Part shown: in pieces, positions 4,493 through 12,510 of the stretch | Numbering within the stretch: the first letter of the stretch is position 1 | Layout of the letters: each line of letters starts with the position of its first letter | Assembly: GCA_021160625.1 (NCBI GenBank) | Contig: JAGHCE010000163.1 | Location: 1-15,353, forward strand | Direction: 5' to 3' | DNA: 15,353 nt | Source of the DNA: Planctomycetota bacterium | GTDB taxonomy: Bacteria; Planctomycetota; DG-23; SLPQ01 | Program-made: the position numbers and the translations under genes | The notes under the pieces: generated by a model | The model's database searches: none | The model's input: only the letters and a program-made list of their open reading frames with translations | What the model was told of the DNA's origin: nothing

Positions 4493-6397
4493 TCACCTCA
4501 GGAAATTAATCAGTGACATCTGCAAGAGCGACCCGGCCGTCTGGAGACTGGCCTCAAAAGACGCCTGTAGTGTCGAATAGCGCACAATTGCGGTCGAGTA
4601 ATCCAGGTCGATCCTGTCCGAAAGCATCGACTGGAGCTCGATTGTCTCACTTGAAATCCTGTCCTTGACGGTTTCCATCCGCTGCTGCCTGGCGCCGATG
4701 GAGGCGCGTGTTTCCAGTATCCGCGGCAGGTCGTCCTCCAGCTTGCCGGTGTAGAGGCTGATCGCGGTGTCGTCGTCGGCAAGAAGGGCGTCTCTCAGGC
4801 CCAAAAGGTGCGAAAAGACGCCGTCGGCCACGATTGGGTTAACGTCCGTGCCCGTAAGGACCGCTCCCGGCGTCGAAGCCAGAAGCCCAAGATCGGCGGC
4901 GGCATCGGACTGGTTAGCTCGCGAAACGCCAAGGTCCCCTGCGCCGCCGGACGTATCGGTAAGCTCGATGCCGTTGCCCGTCACCGCTAAGGCGGCGGCG
5001 AGCGTGCCCGGGTTGCCAGGGGCGGTGTTTATGGCCGTTATGACGTCGCCGATCGTCTGCGCTGAGGAAAGGTCCACGCCGAAAGCCGTACCGTCCTTGA
5101 GCGTGATCGTGATGTCGTCGCCCGAGACGGTGGTGACGCCGCGGCCTTCGTTTAGCGAAGACATCTGCGTGCCGATACTCATGCTGCGGATGCCCAGGTC
5201 CTCCGCGGTGGTGCCGCCGTTCTCGCCGATGAAAAGCCCTGCGCCGGAGAGGCGGCTCACGACGTCGATGCCGTTTCCGGCGTCGTTTATCCGGGCCTCC
5301 ACCATCAGGGAGGCACTGTTTATCCTGTTGAGGACTTCCTGCATCGTGGTGCAGCCGGTAAAGTCGATGGTTGTCGAAACGTCACCGTTGCTGATGGAAA
5401 GACCCGAAAGCCAGTCAATGCCGCTTATCGCCGCCGTCGGCGTAAACGCAGTGAGGACGGAGTCCGTATCCTGTCCCACGAGCACCGGCCCGGCGGGCAC
5501 GTCGCAGTAAATACCGAGATCCGCGGCCGTCGAGCCGCCGAGGGTGTTTTCAACCGTTAGGTTGCCGCCGGGCGCGTTTATCCTGAACCCGTCGCCGGCG
5601 GCGTTTATGGAGATGGTGGTCGCCGGCGGCGTGCCGGCGTTGATCGCGGCGATGACGTCGCCGACGGTCCGGGCACCGGAGAGATCCACCGTGGAAACGT
5701 TCACTCCGTCGCTGATCGTTATCGCGCCGGGTTTGACGCCGGCACCACGGTTGAGATCAGCCAGAAGCGTGTCGGCGGTGATGGCCGGGTCGAGGTCCGC
5801 GGTTCCCCGGACCTGGGAGGAGACCGCCCCGAAGGCGGCGGCGGCGTCCACGCTCGTCGACGAGGTGGAGGAGTAGTCTATGGAGACCTCGACGGTTCCG
5901 GTATCTCCCGCGAAGTATACGCCTGCTGCGACGTTCTCAAACGGCGCCGAAAGCGTGTCTCTTCCGGCGAAGATGTGCCTCCCCACGAACTCGGTGTTGC
6001 CCAGGTTGACCATTTCGCTCAAGATCTCGTCAATGACCGCGGCGGCGGCGCGGCGTGTTTCGCTCGTCGCAGTGACCCCGATTTCCTCGAGGCCTATTTC
6101 CTTCATACGCGCAACGAGATCTCCTGCTTGCCCAAGCGCCGAATCCGCCATAGAAAGCACGCCCATCGCGTCCTGGATGTTTTTCTCAAAACGCTCCTTC
6201 TGCTCCAGGAAGCTCTGCAACTGCCCCGCGACCGTCGCGTCAAACGGGTCATCGGACGGGCTCTGTACGCGCCTGCCGCTGGAGAGCTGGTTCTGGAGCC
6301 TCAGCAACTCGGCGGCGGTCTGGTTCAGGTTACCCAGGATCAGTTGGGATCGCAGGCCGTTTGAAACCCGAGGCACCGTCACCGAGTAAATACCCAT
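4493..6397 (-). CDS. flgL: Flagellar hook-associated protein 3 FlgL, with three extra IN-like modules
   Basis: Junction protein between FlgK and the flagellin filament. It is 634 residues, about twice the length of enterobacterial FlgL. The flagellin-like N-terminal helices occupy about 1-145 (LLRLQNQLSSGRRVQSPSDDP at 31-51, then NTEFVGRHIFAGRDT). The C-terminal helices occupy about 525-634 (LETRASIGARQQRMETVKDR, ending SLINFLR). The insert holds three imperfect repeats of about 80-90 residues at about 215-296, 326-403 and 415-505. Each carries a pattern like 'ITISDG...TVDLSGARTVGDVIAAIN...GDGFRI...AADLGI', typical of the flagellin hook IN motif. The ATG has GGGAG about 9 bases upstream and lies 51 bases after flgK. 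The repeats probably enlarge the surface-exposed domain; their specific role is unknown. Confidence 0.94.
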   Translation of the reverse strand: MGIYSVTVPRVSNGLRSQLILGNLNQTAAELLRLQNQLSSGRRVQSPSDDPFDATVAGQLQSFLEQKERFEKNIQDAMGVLSMADSALGQAGDLVARMKEIGLEEIGVTATSETRRAAAAVIDEILSEMVNLGNTEFVGRHIFAGRDTLSAPFENVAAGVYFAGDTGTVEVSIDYSSTSSTSVDAAAAFGAVSSQVRGTADLDPAITADTLLADLNRGAGVKPGAITISDGVNVSTVDLSGARTVGDVIAAINAGTPPATTISINAAGDGFRINAPGGNLTVENTLGGSTAADLGIYCDVPAGPVLVGQDTDSVLTAFTPTAAISGIDWLSGLSISNGDVSTTIDFTGCTTMQEVLNRINSASLMVEARINDAGNGIDVVSRLSGAGLFIGENGGTTAEDLGIRSMSIGTQMSSLNEGRGVTTVSGDDITITLKDGTAFGVDLSSAQTIGDVITAINTAPGNPGTLAAALAVTGNGIELTDTSGGAGDLGVSRANQSDAAADLGLLASTPGAVLTGTDVNPIVADGVFSHLLGLRDALLADDDTAISLYTGKLEDDLPRILETRASIGARQQRMETVKDRISSETIELQSMLSDRIDLDYSTAIVRYSTLQASFEASLQTAGSLLQMSLINFLR

Positions 6398-6448
6398 TAC
6401 AGCGTTCTCCCGCTTGTCCTTGCCGATACTTCCCTACGCATTCGGCAC

Positions 6449-8173
6449 CTACATACTAAGCAGCACATCGAGAAGCTCATCAACGGTCGATATGTACCTG
6501 GCCGCGGCGGCATAACCGCTCTGGTACCGGATGAGCTTGACCGCCTCCTCGTCGAGGCTCACGCCCGAAAATGTCTCTCTCTGCCCTTCAACGGACGCCT
6601 TTATCGCCAGGGCGCCCTGCTGGCGGTCCTGTGCGGCGGCCGCCCTTATGCCCAGTGTTGACACAATCCCCTGGTAGTACTCCTCCACGCTTGCGCCGCC
6701 GAGCGCCCCTAGGGGGTCCTGCTGGAACTCGACCAGTTTCGTGACGTTCGAGTTGTCCCCGGGCATATCCGTCAATGCGGCGGCGATGTAACCCGGGTTG
6801 TCGTTGACGAGCCGGCTTACGTCGATGTCGCTCGAGTCATGCCCGACAAAGAACGTGTTCACACCGAGGGCTGCCAGCGCCCCGCTCGTGTCGTTGGAAA
6901 ACGAGAAGCCCAGCCCCGGCACCGACGAAGAGATTCTCAACGTGTTGCCCGGCCCCACCGAGGCCTGTACCTGGGGGAACGATGCCGCAAGTGCCCCGTT
7001 TATGTCCGCCACGAGCGACGAAAGCGTTGTGTCGTTGCCGTCGAGGCCGTCAAGGTCCACGTGCAGGCGAAAGGCCACCGTGTCTCCGGACGCGTCGTTC
7101 CTAACGTTGATGTCGAACGTGCCGGTGTTGGGGGCAAAATCAAGCCCGGCGGCATTGAGCGCGGCGTTGATGTCGGCCACGCTGTTCACCCCGGTAATAT
7201 CCTGGTGAATGTCAAGCCCCTGGCCCGAAGAGTGTATCCTGTTGAAGCCCTCGACAAAGGCCCCGGCCCACGTGTCGAGGTCATCCACAAATTCCGGGAG
7301 TATTTCGTTGCGCGCCGTGACAAGCCCCTCGATCTTCCCGCCGTCAAGCTCGAGCGGCCGGCCGTCGGCGGCAAAGACTATGTCCGAAACGACTACGCCC
7401 CTGTCGATGCGGGTCTGTGTAGTGACATCGTAAGAACGGTTCCCCATAACCAGGGGATCGCTTCCGGCGAAAACGTTTATCGAGCCGTTGTCAAGGTCGA
7501 TGACCCGCACCTCCACGAGGTCGGCAAGCTCTCCCAGCAGGGCGTCGCGGCGGTCCCTGAGCGAGTTTGCGCTGCCGCCGGTGGCCGCGCCGCCCGCCTC
7601 GAGCCGGCTTATCTCGATATTGAGCGTCGCCAGCTCCGCGGTTATGGAGTTGACGGTATCCACGGCCGCGCCCAGCTCGGAGTTGATGTCTTTCCTCAGC
7701 GTGTCGATCCTGTCGCGCATAGAGCGGACGCTCTCGGTGAAGGTGATCGCGGTTTCAACCACACTGCGCCGGATGCTCCGTTCCTCGGGGTTGCCTTGCA
7801 GGGTGGAAAGGGCCGTGAAAAAGTCGTTTATGGCCGTGGAAAGGTCGTTGTCGCCGAGTTCGTTGAAAACGCCCTCCAGGCGAGAAAGGGCTTCATCCTG
7901 GGAGGTGAAGCTCGAAGCGGTGCTTCGCGCATCGCGAAGACGCTGCTCGAGGTAGACGTCCGCAAGCCGGCGGATGCTGTCAGCGTTGACACCCAAGCCG
8001 AGGTAGGGGCCCTGGGGGGTCTTGATTCCGCGGATGCTGTGCAGGTCCACCGCCCGCCGGGCATAGCCGTCGGTTCCAGCGTTGGCGATATTGTTGCCCA
8101 CGACGTCCATCGCCAGGCTGTGGGCCATTATCGCCGACTTTCCGATTTGCAGGCTCGTATTGAGCAGTCCCAC
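6449..8173 (-). CDS. flgK: Flagellar hook-associated protein 1 FlgK
   Basis: First hook-filament junction protein, exported and assembled on the distal end of the hook. It is 574 residues, near the 547 of the Escherichia coli protein. The N-terminal rod/hook-type motif is at about 27-40 (NNIANAGTDGYARR). The C-terminal helix (SLDEEAVKLIRYQSGYAAAARYISTVDELL) is the conserved FlgK end. The centre contains a coiled-coil section (about 130-190) and a mixed beta domain. The start is a GTG at 8171-8173 with AGGAG 7 bases upstream. That ribosome-binding site overlaps the stop codon of the preceding flgN-like gene, only 9 bases away, which implies translational coupling with its chaperone. Confidence 0.96.
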   Translation of the reverse strand: MGLLNTSLQIGKSAIMAHSLAMDVVGNNIANAGTDGYARRAVDLHSIRGIKTPQGPYLGLGVNADSIRRLADVYLEQRLRDARSTASSFTSQDEALSRLEGVFNELGDNDLSTAINDFFTALSTLQGNPEERSIRRSVVETAITFTESVRSMRDRIDTLRKDINSELGAAVDTVNSITAELATLNIEISRLEAGGAATGGSANSLRDRRDALLGELADLVEVRVIDLDNGSINVFAGSDPLVMGNRSYDVTTQTRIDRGVVVSDIVFAADGRPLELDGGKIEGLVTARNEILPEFVDDLDTWAGAFVEGFNRIHSSGQGLDIHQDITGVNSVADINAALNAAGLDFAPNTGTFDINVRNDASGDTVAFRLHVDLDGLDGNDTTLSSLVADINGALAASFPQVQASVGPGNTLRISSSVPGLGFSFSNDTSGALAALGVNTFFVGHDSSDIDVSRLVNDNPGYIAAALTDMPGDNSNVTKLVEFQQDPLGALGGASVEEYYQGIVSTLGIRAAAAQDRQQGALAIKASVEGQRETFSGVSLDEEAVKLIRYQSGYAAAARYISTVDELLDVLLSM

Positions 8174-8182
8174 AACGCGCTC

Positions 8183-8683
8183 CTAAATCGCCTGGTCGAT
8201 GATGCTCGCCCGGCCGGCCTGGGTCTTGCAGCCGCCGGCCGTGTAGACGGGCCCGGTGATCTCCGCTCCGGAAATGATGCGGATGAGTTTCTCGTAGTGT
8301 TCAACCGCCGCCTGGCAGATTGTCGCCACTATCCGGGCCTCCCGGACGAGTGTTGCAACGGTGCTCTTGAGCCGGATGCCGGCGTCCAGAAGCACTTCGC
8401 CTGGGCCCTCCGGCAGGGCGGCGGCCACGTCGACGAGCCGCTTGGAGGAAGCACCGGTCTGTGCGGCGAGGTCCTCAACGAGCACCTCCCGCCGGGACTC
8501 CGCGTCGAAGAGCACCTCCGCAACGGCCGCTTCCCTCTCCAGAAGATCATCCAGCGCCTTCATATCCGCACCGGCCAGAACCTGCCTCTTGACCCGAAAC
8601 ACGGCACACAGCTCCACCAGCGAGCCGTTGATATCCTCAAGACACTCGGCAAGGCGCCCTGCCTGTTCCTCACATCCGTTCAT
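8183..8683 (-). CDS. flgN: FlgN-like flagellar export chaperone
   Basis: Predicted cytoplasmic, mostly helical protein of 166 residues. FlgN family members bind the C-termini of FlgK and FlgL and keep them unpolymerised before export. The family is poorly conserved. What is seen here is the right length, a heptad-rich helical pattern (LAECLEDINGSLVELCAVFRVKRQVL at the start, DLLEREAAVAEVLFDAESRREVL after it) and a C-terminal PVYTAGG like the 'YGPDG' of other FlgN proteins. Position is strong support: it lies directly before flgK and overlaps the upstream flgJ stop by the 4 bases ATGA (8680-8683). Its AGGAG ribosome-binding site is inside the end of flgJ. Another flagellar helper (for example FliT-like) cannot be excluded from sequence alone. 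Confidence 0.78.
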   Translation of the reverse strand: MNGCEEQAGRLAECLEDINGSLVELCAVFRVKRQVLAGADMKALDDLLEREAAVAEVLFDAESRREVLVEDLAAQTGASSKRLVDVAAALPEGPGEVLLDAGIRLKSTVATLVREARIVATICQAAVEHYEKLIRIISGAEITGPVYTAGGCKTQAGRASIIDQAI

Positions 8684-9033
8684 CCATCTTCTCCTGCAGA
8701 GACCTGGCTGCTGACTGCGGGGGCCGCTTTTCTCATTCCGGCCAGGATCGTGCGGACAAGCGCGTCCCCCTTACAATACGCTAAGTTCCTTCCCATTTCG
8801 CTTATCCACATCGAGCGGAACGTCTCCTCGCCCGGCCCGCCGGAGTAGGGATTCTCCGGGACACTCTTTTGCATCTCGGAAAGCATCATCGAGTAAAACA
8901 GCCCGGCGAACTCCCGCGCCGTCGTCAAGGCGTCCCTGGTGCCCCGCGCCGGACCGACCAGCGCCGCCCCCGCCGGCGGTTTGCCGGCCGCTGCAAGCGG
9001 TATCCGGGATGTAGATGCAATCGTACTCGTCAT
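8680..9033 (-). CDS. flgJ: Rod-binding protein (FlgJ N-terminal domain only)
   Basis: Short protein of 117 residues containing only the FlgJ rod-binding domain at about 38-85 (AREFAGLFYSMMLSEMQKSV, then EETFRSMWISEMGRNLA). This domain caps the growing rod in the periplasm. The C-terminal muramidase domain of gammaproteobacterial FlgJ (about 313 residues in total) is absent, as in many other phyla, so a separate peptidoglycan hydrolase must open the wall. The first 35 residues are Ala/Pro/Gly-rich linker. The gene overlaps flgI upstream and the flgN-like gene downstream, each by an ATGA, so translation of the three is probably coupled. Confidence 0.88.
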   Translation of the reverse strand: MTSTIASTSRIPLAAAGKPPAGAALVGPARGTRDALTTAREFAGLFYSMMLSEMQKSVPENPYSGGPGEETFRSMWISEMGRNLAYCKGDALVRTILAGMRKAAPAVSSQVSAGEDG

Positions 9034-10058
9034 TTCCGTATCACTTTCGCATGAAGGGCCCCGGCGGCTTCCAGGGCCTTGAGTATCCCGATGACGTCAG
9101 GCACGGCGGCGTCAAGATCCCTCAGGGCGGCGACCAGGTCGTCAAGGGTGCTCGTCTGGTCGTCGAGGTTCTTTTTTATCTCCACCTGGAGGTTGCCGTG
9201 GCCGACGACTACGGGGGAAATCTCGACATTGCCGTTTATGGCGAAAAAGGTCCCGTTTTTCTCATCTATGACGACGCGTGCCTCCATAGCCTGCTCGAGC
9301 CCCGGTACGGTCAGCCTTTCGAGGCGGTAGATAAACGGAACGGGGTTGGCCAGCTGCTCGGGTGTCAGCGTCACCTCGATCGTCTTGGCGTCGGCCGCGC
9401 GCGCGATGGGCCGGGCGTTTCCGCCCGAATCGGCGCCGAACATATAGTCCTCGTTTATGGCGTTCACTATGCGCGTGGCGATCGAGTAGTCGACGTTCTC
9501 GGCAAGCAGTTTGAACGTGAGCTTGCCCCCGGGAGTGAGGTCCGCCGGGACCGAACGCTGAATGATAGCGCCCTTCTCGATGACGGCGGTGGTCGGATTG
9601 AGAGCGTCCACCCGCAGGCTGCCGGAGGCGATCGCCAAGATGCGCCCGCCCGCCCCCAGCGGGCACAGTTCCAGCCTCCCGCCGGCGAGGCTCTTGGTGT
9701 TTCCGACGGCAGCCACCTGTATGTCGATCCTATCGCCCACCTTGTTGAACGGCGGAAGCGTCGCGGAAACCGTCACCACCGCGACGTTCTTCGTGCCCAG
9801 CACCTCCGCCGGAAGCACGCCGGCGCCGAGGTTGGAAAGCATATTCGAAAGAAGCTTTATCGCCGGCTGGAACTTGGCGTCGTCGCCGGTGCCGTTTAGC
9901 CCCACGATCAGGCCGTAGCCCTCAATCGGGTTTTCCATCGGGCCGTGAAGCTCGGCGATGTCCTTGATGCGCCCGGCGAAACAGGCGCCCGCAAGAAGCA
10001 CCCACACAACAACCGCCGCAGACCTCGCCGGCATTCCTCTAAGGGCTCCAAACCTCAT
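9030..10058 (-). CDS. flgI: Flagellar P-ring protein FlgI
   Basis: Periplasmic P-ring subunit, bushing for the rod in the peptidoglycan layer; 342 residues with the chosen start. It has an N-terminal signal peptide (hydrophobic AAVVVWVLLAGACFA at about 14-28), then the family hallmark GRIKDIAELHGPMENPIEGY and GLIVGLNGTGDD. Later family segments include AVVTVSATLPPF, VGDRIDIQVAAVGN and the C-terminal VVVGHGNLQVEIKK. The ATG at 10056-10058 has GAGAGGA about 6 bases upstream and lies 11 bases after the flgH stop. An in-frame ATG at 10082 inside flgH would add 8 residues, but its AAGG is too close. The stop overlaps the flgJ start (ATGA). The cysteine in AGAC resembles a lipobox but lacks the aliphatic residue at -3, so an ordinary signal peptide is preferred. 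Confidence 0.96.
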   Translation of the reverse strand: MRFGALRGMPARSAAVVVWVLLAGACFAGRIKDIAELHGPMENPIEGYGLIVGLNGTGDDAKFQPAIKLLSNMLSNLGAGVLPAEVLGTKNVAVVTVSATLPPFNKVGDRIDIQVAAVGNTKSLAGGRLELCPLGAGGRILAIASGSLRVDALNPTTAVIEKGAIIQRSVPADLTPGGKLTFKLLAENVDYSIATRIVNAINEDYMFGADSGGNARPIARAADAKTIEVTLTPEQLANPVPFIYRLERLTVPGLEQAMEARVVIDEKNGTFFAINGNVEISPVVVGHGNLQVEIKKNLDDQTSTLDDLVAALRDLDAAVPDVIGILKALEAAGALHAKVIRK

Positions 10059-10069
10059 CCTGCTTCCTC

Positions 10070-10720
10070 TCAGAACGGCCATACCTTGTCCAATATCTTC
10101 AGCAACCAGCCGCGCTTGTTGGCGTCCGTGACCGGGCCGCTCGACTTGTAATTGATGTCCACGTCCGCAACGTTGTAAGAATAAAGGCTGTTGTCCGGCT
10201 CCACGTCCTGCGGCAGCACGACGCCGCTCAGCGTGATGGTGGTCGTCTCGCGGTTCTTGGTGAAACTGCTGCGGGCCTCGACTACGAGGTTGCCGTTGGG
10301 CTTGACGTCGGTAATCTCGGCGGCCAGCCGCGTGCGCAGGGTGTCCTTGCGGTCGGACGAGCCGTCCCCCTCAAACTTCTTCTCGCCCTTCATATCCATC
10401 GACAGGTTGTCGGGCTTGTGGCTGACCAGGTCAAGGCCCAGGCCGTTCTTCCTGAGCTTGATGTACTCCTCTATCGTTAAGCTGTTCTTGTCCGACTTCT
10501 TTTCAAGGTCCGTCTGCTCGTCGGTCGAGGCCTCCGCCGAAACCGACACGACAATGTGAACAATATCGTGGATTTTGAAATCCCGGGCCTTCACCTGCCG
10601 CAGGAGGTTCGGATCCCCTCCGCCGGCCTGGCCGCTCCAGAGGCTCACCTGCGCATCAGAAGGCCGCGCACCCAGGACCAGCAAGATCAAAACCGCCAAA
10701 ACCACCGCGTAACGTCTCAT
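10070..10720 (-). CDS. flgH: Flagellar L-ring protein FlgH
   Basis: Outer-membrane L-ring subunit of 216 residues (enterobacterial FlgH is about 230). The signal peptide is RRYAVVLAVLILLVLGARPSDA at about 2-23. It is followed by the family start SLWSGQAGGGDPNLL and KARDFKIHDIVHIVVSVSAEAS. Further conserved segments are RLAAEITDVKPNGNLVVEA, ETTTITLSGVVLPQDVEPDN and the ending LKILDKVWPF. FlgH is normally a lipoprotein, but this protein has no cysteine at all, so the usual lipid anchor is missing and the signal peptide must be of the ordinary type. The ATG overlaps the flgA stop by 4 bases (ATGA). The gene lies between flgA and flgI, the standard order. Confidence 0.95.
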   Translation of the reverse strand: MRRYAVVLAVLILLVLGARPSDAQVSLWSGQAGGGDPNLLRQVKARDFKIHDIVHIVVSVSAEASTDEQTDLEKKSDKNSLTIEEYIKLRKNGLGLDLVSHKPDNLSMDMKGEKKFEGDGSSDRKDTLRTRLAAEITDVKPNGNLVVEARSSFTKNRETTTITLSGVVLPQDVEPDNSLYSYNVADVDINYKSSGPVTDANKRGWLLKILDKVWPF

Positions 10721-11688
10721 TCTATGCCTCCGTCGAACGGGACGGCCCTTCCCGGGCCCGTCACCTTCGCTATGTACTCACGGAGCCGCCGGCGCGCCGC
10801 TCGGCTTCGGCCTGCCGCCGGCATCTCCCGCAGCCGCACAATGTCGCCGACCGTGCCGTGCTCCAGCGCTTCGGTCTTCATACAAACCTGCATCTGGCCG
10901 ACGGTGACCTCCAGCCTCACCGGGTCACCCCTCTTGACGACGTCCTCGCCGCGGATGCAGCCCGCCCGAAGCGTCTCCCCTTCGCCCAGCGCCCAGAGAA
11001 CGCGCCCGCCGACTACCTGCGAGAGGCTCTCGAAGCATCCCCGGATCTCTCCCTCGGAAACGAAGACGGTTTCGACGTCGCCGGGCGTCAGGATATGCCC
11101 GCCGGAGACGGCCCGAGTGGTTTTCACTACTTTTGTCAGCCGCGAAAGGGTGGCAAATATATGCCCGACGACCTTTGACGGGTCACAAGCGTCGGCCACG
11201 TCGAACCTGACCGGCCCGGCCGCCAAGCGCGGCCGCAGGGCCGTGACAACGGGAACGAGGTTTTCGGCCGGTTTGAAATCGAGCTCGAACCCAGAAAGCA
11301 TATACCGCACACCGGGCGCTATGGCCGCCAGGTGGCGCCGGGCGCCCGCCATCACGGCGGCATCATTACAAATATCCTCTGCAAGGCTTGCACGGGATTT
11401 GACCGCTCCTGCTATGCGTACCCGGGCGAGGTTCAACCCCGCAGCCTCAAGCGCATCCGAAACCGCCTCCGAGCGGACGTCCATCGAAGAGCGGCCCGTG
11501 GGAATGCAGGCGACGACCAGTTGCGCCAGCTCCATCCGCTGGGCCGCATCCGTCGTCTCAATCACGGCGATGTCCCCCAGGGTCACCCTGGCGGATGCCA
11601 CCTCGGCGCTCTGTCTAAGGCGCACTGTGGCGGCCCCGGCCGCTGTTGCGAGCGCCCCCAGAACCATTGCCGTTACAAACAGCCTCAC
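10717..11688 (-). CDS. flgA: Flagellar basal body P-ring formation chaperone FlgA
   Basis: Periplasmic chaperone required for FlgI to assemble into the P ring. It is 323 residues, longer than enterobacterial FlgA (219), mainly because of an extended N-terminal half. The signal peptide is MRLFVTAMVLGALATAAGA. The C-terminal part (about 190-320) has the SAF/ChapFlgA features: an AVSGGHILTPGDVETVFV segment, then GGRVLWALGEGETLRAGCI and VVKRGDPVRLEVTVGQMQV. The start is GTG at 11686-11688 with GGAGGT about 7 bases upstream, inside the end of flgG only 4 bases away. The flgH start overlaps its stop. Overall similarity to well-known FlgA is moderate, but the order flgG-flgA-flgH-flgI supports it. 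Confidence 0.9.
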   Translation of the reverse strand: MRLFVTAMVLGALATAAGAATVRLRQSAEVASARVTLGDIAVIETTDAAQRMELAQLVVACIPTGRSSMDVRSEAVSDALEAAGLNLARVRIAGAVKSRASLAEDICNDAAVMAGARRHLAAIAPGVRYMLSGFELDFKPAENLVPVVTALRPRLAAGPVRFDVADACDPSKVVGHIFATLSRLTKVVKTTRAVSGGHILTPGDVETVFVSEGEIRGCFESLSQVVGGRVLWALGEGETLRAGCIRGEDVVKRGDPVRLEVTVGQMQVCMKTEALEHGTVGDIVRLREMPAAGRSRAARRRLREYIAKVTGPGRAVPFDGGIE

Positions 11689-11692
11689 TCAA

Positions 11693-12496
11693 CTACCTCC
11701 TCAGCGTGCTAAGTGCCTGCAGCATCTCGTCGGCGGTCTTTATGGTCTGGGAATTGAACTCAAACGCCCGCTGCACGCGGATCATATTCACCAGCTCTTC
11801 AACCAGCTCCACGTTCGAGTTTTCCAGGTGCCCCTGGTTCATAAGCCCCAGCCCCGAAGAACCCGGAACCCCCGTGCTGGGCGTCCCCGAAGCGTCCGTC
11901 TCGAGAAGGGCGTTCTGGCCTATTGCCTCAAGCCCCTCGGGATTCGTGAAATACGCAAGCTGCAACTGCCCTGCCTGCGTAAGGCCGGTGGCGCCGGGAG
12001 TCTGAACCGAGACCGTTCCGTCCTTGGCGATTACAATCTTTGTGAAGTCGGATGGAAGCGTGATATTCGGTTGGACTTTGTAGCCCTGAGAGGTGACGAT
12101 CTGGCCGTTCGCGTCGACGTAGAGGTTCCCGTCACGGGTATAGCCGTAGCCGCCGCGGCCTACGTCCTCGGGCAGCTGCACCTGCAGAAAGCCCTTGCCT
12201 TCTATCGCGACGTCAAGCTCGCGCCCGGTGGCTTCGAGGCGCCCCTGGGTAAACTGCCGCTGCGTATTGACAAGCTCCACACCCAGCCCCACCGCCGTTT
12301 CCGACGGGACCTGGTTGTTTTCGCCGTCCGTGGCCCCGGCGACCGAAAGGCGCTGGTACATAAGGTCCTGGAAGTTGGCGCGGACCTTCTTGAAGGCCGT
12401 CGTATTGACGTTGGCGATGTTGTTGGCGATGACGTCGATGTTGGTATCCTGGGCCCTCATCCCCGTGGCCGCAGAAAAAAGCGCGGTAAGTCCCAT
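11693..12496 (-). CDS. flgG: Flagellar distal rod protein FlgG
   Basis: Distal rod subunit of 267 residues (E. coli 260). It has the N-terminal MGLTALFSAATGMRAQDTNI and the rod motif NNIANVNTTAFKK at about 25-37. The FlgG-specific section FQDLMYQRL(SVAG) follows, then GRELDVAIEGKGFLQVQLP and the C-terminal NVELVEELVNMIRVQRAFEF. The ATG has GGGGGAGAG about 7 bases upstream and lies 14 bases after the flgF stop. It is exported by the flagellar type III apparatus and needs no signal peptide; none is seen. Confidence 0.97.
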   Translation of the reverse strand: MGLTALFSAATGMRAQDTNIDVIANNIANVNTTAFKKVRANFQDLMYQRLSVAGATDGENNQVPSETAVGLGVELVNTQRQFTQGRLEATGRELDVAIEGKGFLQVQLPEDVGRGGYGYTRDGNLYVDANGQIVTSQGYKVQPNITLPSDFTKIVIAKDGTVSVQTPGATGLTQAGQLQLAYFTNPEGLEAIGQNALLETDASGTPSTGVPGSSGLGLMNQGHLENSNVELVEELVNMIRVQRAFEFNSQTIKTADEMLQALSTLRR

Positions 12497-12510
12497 TTAG
12501 TCTCTCCCCC

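Noticed and set aside
6839..8848. 669-residue plus-strand open frame
   Set aside because: It is antisense to flgK and the flgN-like gene, both well supported by family motifs, ribosome-binding sites and operon spacing.
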